DNA of 9,588 bases from an uncultured Erysipelotrichaceae bacterium (GTDB lineage: Bacteria; Bacillota_I; Bacilli_A; RFN20; CAG-826): contig CADBDO010000023.1 of NCBI GenBank assembly GCA_902793515.1, positions 1-9,588 of the forward strand, written 5' to 3'. Under the pieces are notes generated by a model that saw nothing but the letters and a program-made list of their open reading frames with translations, was not told where the DNA came from and made no database searches. Shown here in pieces: positions 6,751-9,588 of the stretch; the first letter of the stretch is position 1, and the number at the start of each line of letters is the position of its first letter. Position numbers and translations under genes: made by a program.

Positions 6751-8511
6751 ATGAAAGAGATCATCAAGTTACTTCGTTACATCAAAGGTTACTGGAAAGA
6801 CACGATCCTTGCTTGGGTTTGTGTTCTTTTAGAGTCCGTCGCAGAAGGTCTTGTCGCTTTCTTCATGCAGTTCCTCATCAACGAGGTTGGGAACCTTACC
6901 GGAAGCCCTGAAAGCATGAACACGGTCTTGCTATATTCCGGCATCATCGCTGGCATGGCGCTTCTAGCAGCGGCCACCGGCATCATCGCTGGCGTCTTTG
7001 CCGCAAGCGCAGCTGCTGGCTTTGGAAAGAACATCCGCGAAGCCTTGTTCGTCCACGTTCAGGACTACTCTTTCAAGAACATCGACAAATTCTCCACGAG
7101 CTCTCTTGTCACAAGAGCCACCACGGATGTCACAAACGTCCAGAATGCTTTCCAGATGATTTGCAGAGCCGTCGTTCGTGCGCCGTTCTTAATGGTCTTC
7201 GCCCTTATCATGTGCTTTGTCACATACTGGCCAGCCGCCCTGGTTTTCCTCGTTTTCATTCCGGTCTCTGGCTTTGTTTTGATTTTTATCGCAAACAAAA
7301 CCCACCCAATTTTCGTCAAAGTCTTCAACGCTTATGACGATTTGAACCAGGCCGTTGATGAAGACGTCGACGGAATCCGTGTCGTCAAATCCTTCAACCG
7401 CGAAGACTATCAAAAAGAGAAATTCGGAAAGGTCTCCTACTGGATCTATAGCAACTTCAAGAAAGCCGAGAAGAGAATTGCTCTCAACGGCCCGTTTATG
7501 AACCTTGCCACATACGGCACCATGATTGCGATTAGCATCATCGCCTCTCACGCAATCGTCGCCACTCAAGAGACCGAAATTGGAGTTGGCGCTTTAACCA
7601 CCTTGATGACCTATTCCATGATGATTCTCATGTCTCTCATGCTCGTTTCTATGGTCTATGTCATGATCATCATCGGCCGTAATAGCACTGAACGTATCCT
7701 TGAGGCTGTTGAGGAAGTTCCTGATATCAGTGACCCAGAGAATCCGATCGAAACCGTTCCTAATGGAGAAGTCGAATTCAAGCACGTCAACTTCGCTTAT
7801 TCCAAAGGAAAAGACGTTCTTCTCGACGTCAATATCAAAGTCAAATCCGGAAGCACCATCGGTATCCTTGGTCCAACCGGTTCAAGCAAAACCACTCTCG
7901 TTTCTTTAATCGCGAGATTATTTGACGCCCAGCAAGGCGAAGTCCTTGTCGGTGGCCATAACGTCAAAGAATACAAACTCGAATCATTACGTGATTCCGT
8001 TGCCGTTGTTCTTCAGAAGAACACCCTCTTCACTGGAACCATCAGAGACAACCTCAAATGGGGCAACGAAAACGCCACCGATGAGCAAATCATGGAAGCC
8101 TGCGATATTGCCCAGGTTACCCCGTTCCTCAAAGATATGCCAGACGGCTTAGACACCAAGATCGAACAAGGTGGCTCTAACGTTTCCGGTGGCCAAAAAC
8201 AACGACTTTGCATAGCAAGAGCGCTTCTAAAGAACCCGAAGATCCTTATCCTCGACGACTCTACGAGCGCTTGCGATACCCATACCGACAAACTCATCCG
8301 TGAAGGTCTTGAGAAATATCATCCAGACATCACGAAGTTCATAATCGCCCAGCGCGTTCTTTCCGTTAAGGATTGCAACGAAATCTGGGTCATGAACGAA
8401 GGCCGTGTCCTTGAAACCGGCACCAACGATGAGCTTATGAAGACGAGTGCGGTCTATAAAGACCTCTTCGAATCTCAGAACGGAGGAGGTGATTTCGATG
8501 CCGCCAACTAG
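6751..8511 (+). CDS. ABC exporter half-transporter, degenerate-site subunit (BmrC/LmrC-like)
   Basis: This 586-residue protein has the type IV exporter layout: six membrane helices (about residues 17-310) fused to an ATPase domain (about 340-575). Coupling-region motifs such as DEDVDGIRVVKSFNRE (about 203-218) are typical. The ATPase shows Walker A GPTGSSKTT (374-382), Q-loop Gln422, signature VSGGQ (478-482) and Walker B ILILDD (498-503). The catalytic Glu is replaced by Asp503 and the H-loop His by Gln534 (IIAQR). These changes mark the degenerate half of heterodimeric exporters such as BmrC, LmrC and TM287. The next gene overlaps by 14 nt and should be the partner. Substrate is unknown: drug, lipid or peptide export are all possible. 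The start at 6751 gives a normal N terminus, though no Shine-Dalgarno is seen. Confidence 0.92.
   Translation: MKEIIKLLRYIKGYWKDTILAWVCVLLESVAEGLVAFFMQFLINEVGNLTGSPESMNTVLLYSGIIAGMALLAAATGIIAGVFAASAAAGFGKNIREALFVHVQDYSFKNIDKFSTSSLVTRATTDVTNVQNAFQMICRAVVRAPFLMVFALIMCFVTYWPAALVFLVFIPVSGFVLIFIANKTHPIFVKVFNAYDDLNQAVDEDVDGIRVVKSFNREDYQKEKFGKVSYWIYSNFKKAEKRIALNGPFMNLATYGTMIAISIIASHAIVATQETEIGVGALTTLMTYSMMILMSLMLVSMVYVMIIIGRNSTERILEAVEEVPDISDPENPIETVPNGEVEFKHVNFAYSKGKDVLLDVNIKVKSGSTIGILGPTGSSKTTLVSLIARLFDAQQGEVLVGGHNVKEYKLESLRDSVAVVLQKNTLFTGTIRDNLKWGNENATDEQIMEACDIAQVTPFLKDMPDGLDTKIEQGGSNVSGGQKQRLCIARALLKNPKILILDDSTSACDTHTDKLIREGLEKYHPDITKFIIAQRVLSVKDCNEIWVMNEGRVLETGTNDELMKTSAVYKDLFESQNGGGDFDAAN
8484..8490 (+). 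promoter_or_regulatory. Shine-Dalgarno site of the second exporter gene
   Basis: AGGAGGT lies 7 nt before the ATG at 8498 and inside the end of the first exporter gene. It supports the 8498 start and coupled translation of the pair. A second site, AAAGGAG (8525-8531), lies 8 nt before an in-frame ATG at 8540. Confidence 0.85.
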
Positions 8512-9588
8512 TCCACGCGCCTCCAAAGGAGCCCGCAACATGAACATGGTCTCAGGCAAAGCGAGAAGCGCCGCCATCAAAAGGCTCCTCGGTTATGTCT
8601 TAAAATATTACCCAGCTCAGTTCGTTGTTGTTTTGGTGTGCGTCCTCCTCTCAAGCTTCACTAACGTTGCTGCCGCTTACTTCACTGGTCAGATACTCGT
8701 GAACGAGTACCTCACACCATCTCTCAAAGCTGGATCTCTTGAGATCATTACCCCAACGAGCGGTGCTTTAGCAGGAATTCCTTTCGGCGGAGCTATCGCC
8801 ATTATGGCAACCATCCTTGCCATCGGAACGATCGCCCTTTACGTCTATAACATTCTCATGTCCGTCATCGGACAAGGCGTTCAGAAACGTATTCGTGATG
8901 AACTCTATGACCACATGCAAGACCTCCCAATCTCCTATTTCGATAGAAGAGGACGTGGAGATATCATGTCCGTCTACACGAACGACGTCGACGCGCTTCG
9001 TGAAATGCTTTCGCGCGCCCTCCCAATGATGGCGAGCTCCATCGTCACGATGATCGCTTGTTTCGTCATGATGCTCATTACCGACTTGATGCTCACCGGA
9101 GTCGTCATCGCCATGGCGTTTGTCATCTTCTTCATCATCCTTTACTTCACGAAGATGGCTTCCCGCTTTTTCATCGCCCAGCAGATTGAGCTTGGCAAGA
9201 TGAACGGCTACATCGAAGAGATGGTCAATGGCCAAAGAGTCGTCAAAGTCTTCAACTATGAGCAGAGGAACATTGCCGACTTCAAGAAACACAACGAACA
9301 GTTCTTCAACTACTCTGTAAAAGCAAACAGATTCGCGAACTTCTTAATGCCAACCGTCAACCAGGTTGGAAACCTTCAGTACGTCTTGATTGCCTTGCTT
9401 GGCTCCGTCGCGGTCTTCAACCAATGGACCGGCGTTTCCTTATTAGGAACCTTCACATATGGCATCGCTGCGGTTGGCGCAATCGTCAGCTTCACGATGT
9501 TTTCGAAAGCTTTCGTCCAGCCAATCGGAAACGTTTCCCAACAACTTAACATCATCGCTCTCGCCTTAGCGGGTGCGACCCGTATCTT
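8498..9588 (+). CDS. ABC exporter half-transporter, partner subunit (BmrD/LmrD-like), 3' end outside window
   Basis: 363 codons are visible and remain open at the window end, so the ATPase domain is missing. The visible part is the six-helix membrane domain, with hydrophobic helices at about residues 42-65, 97-124, 178-196, 200-217, 294-308 and 315-338. Exporter hallmarks are LPISYFDRRGRGDIMS (about 143-158), TNDVDALREML, VNGQRVVKVFNYE (about 243-255) and QPIGNVSQQLN near the end. The first ~25 residues are a polar, Pro/Ser/Arg/Gly-rich tail ending VSGKAR, as often seen in the BmrD/YheH-type subunit. It overlaps the upstream gene by 14 nt and probably forms a heterodimer with it. It should carry the catalytically complete ATP site, which cannot be checked here. 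Start 8498 is favoured; 8540 is a second possible start. Confidence 0.9.
   Translation, partial: MPPTSPRASKGARNMNMVSGKARSAAIKRLLGYVLKYYPAQFVVVLVCVLLSSFTNVAAAYFTGQILVNEYLTPSLKAGSLEIITPTSGALAGIPFGGAIAIMATILAIGTIALYVYNILMSVIGQGVQKRIRDELYDHMQDLPISYFDRRGRGDIMSVYTNDVDALREMLSRALPMMASSIVTMIACFVMMLITDLMLTGVVIAMAFVIFFIILYFTKMASRFFIAQQIELGKMNGYIEEMVNGQRVVKVFNYEQRNIADFKKHNEQFFNYSVKANRFANFLMPTVNQVGNLQYVLIALLGSVAVFNQWTGVSLLGTFTYGIAAVGAIVSFTMFSKAFVQPIGNVSQQLNIIALALAGATRI

Noticed and set aside
8768..9292. 174-codon minus-strand frame across the second exporter gene
   Set aside because: Opposite conserved exporter membrane-domain motifs; His/Asp-rich low-complexity product is typical of an antisense shadow.

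Overview
The window is a tightly packed, single-strand block of conserved bacterial housekeeping genes followed by the start of a two-gene ABC exporter. All seven genes read left to right. In order they are: the 3' part of mfd (transcription-repair coupling factor), rqcP (S4-domain ribosome quality-control protein), tilS (tRNA-Ile lysidine synthetase), ftsH (membrane AAA+ metalloprotease), a dusB-type tRNA-dihydrouridine synthase, and two half-size ABC exporter subunits, the second cut by the window end.

The order mfd - rqcP(yabO) - tilS - ftsH - dus(yacF) is a shortened form of the Bacillus subtilis order near the replication origin. The genes between them in B. subtilis (for example spoVT, yabP, yabQ, divIC, spoIIE, hprT, coaX, hslO) are absent here. 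This points to a Bacillota member, probably a non-sporulating Bacilli-like lineage such as an uncultured gut or rumen relative of Erysipelotrichales, RF39 or Acholeplasmatales. That placement is inference. TGA is used as a stop (mfd, rqcP) and TGG for Trp, so the mycoplasma code is not in use. Base composition looks moderate (roughly half G+C by eye), with many C-ending codons. That bias also explains the long empty antisense reading frames.

Layout: mfd and rqcP are 13 nt apart; rqcP and tilS overlap by 20 nt; a 77-nt gap with two predicted hairpins precedes ftsH. An intrinsic terminator follows ftsH and directly abuts the dus start. A 32-nt, AT-rich, hairpin-rich gap separates dus from the first exporter gene, and the two exporter genes overlap by 14 nt. 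There is no gene-free stretch longer than 77 nt and no sign of mobile elements, CRISPR or RNA genes. tilS, ftsH and the second exporter gene have strong Shine-Dalgarno sequences; rqcP, dus and the first exporter gene have none I can see.

The first five genes serve information-processing quality control: clearing stalled RNA polymerase, rescuing stalled ribosomes, tRNA modification and membrane proteolysis. The exporter pair looks like a heterodimer with one degenerate ATP site, as in BmrCD, LmrCD and TM287/288. I see no undescribed multi-gene system. The points most worth following are the unusual P-loop of TilS, the possible leaderless promoter of rqcP, the hairpins around the ftsH and exporter leaders, and the long, atypical extracytoplasmic domain of FtsH.
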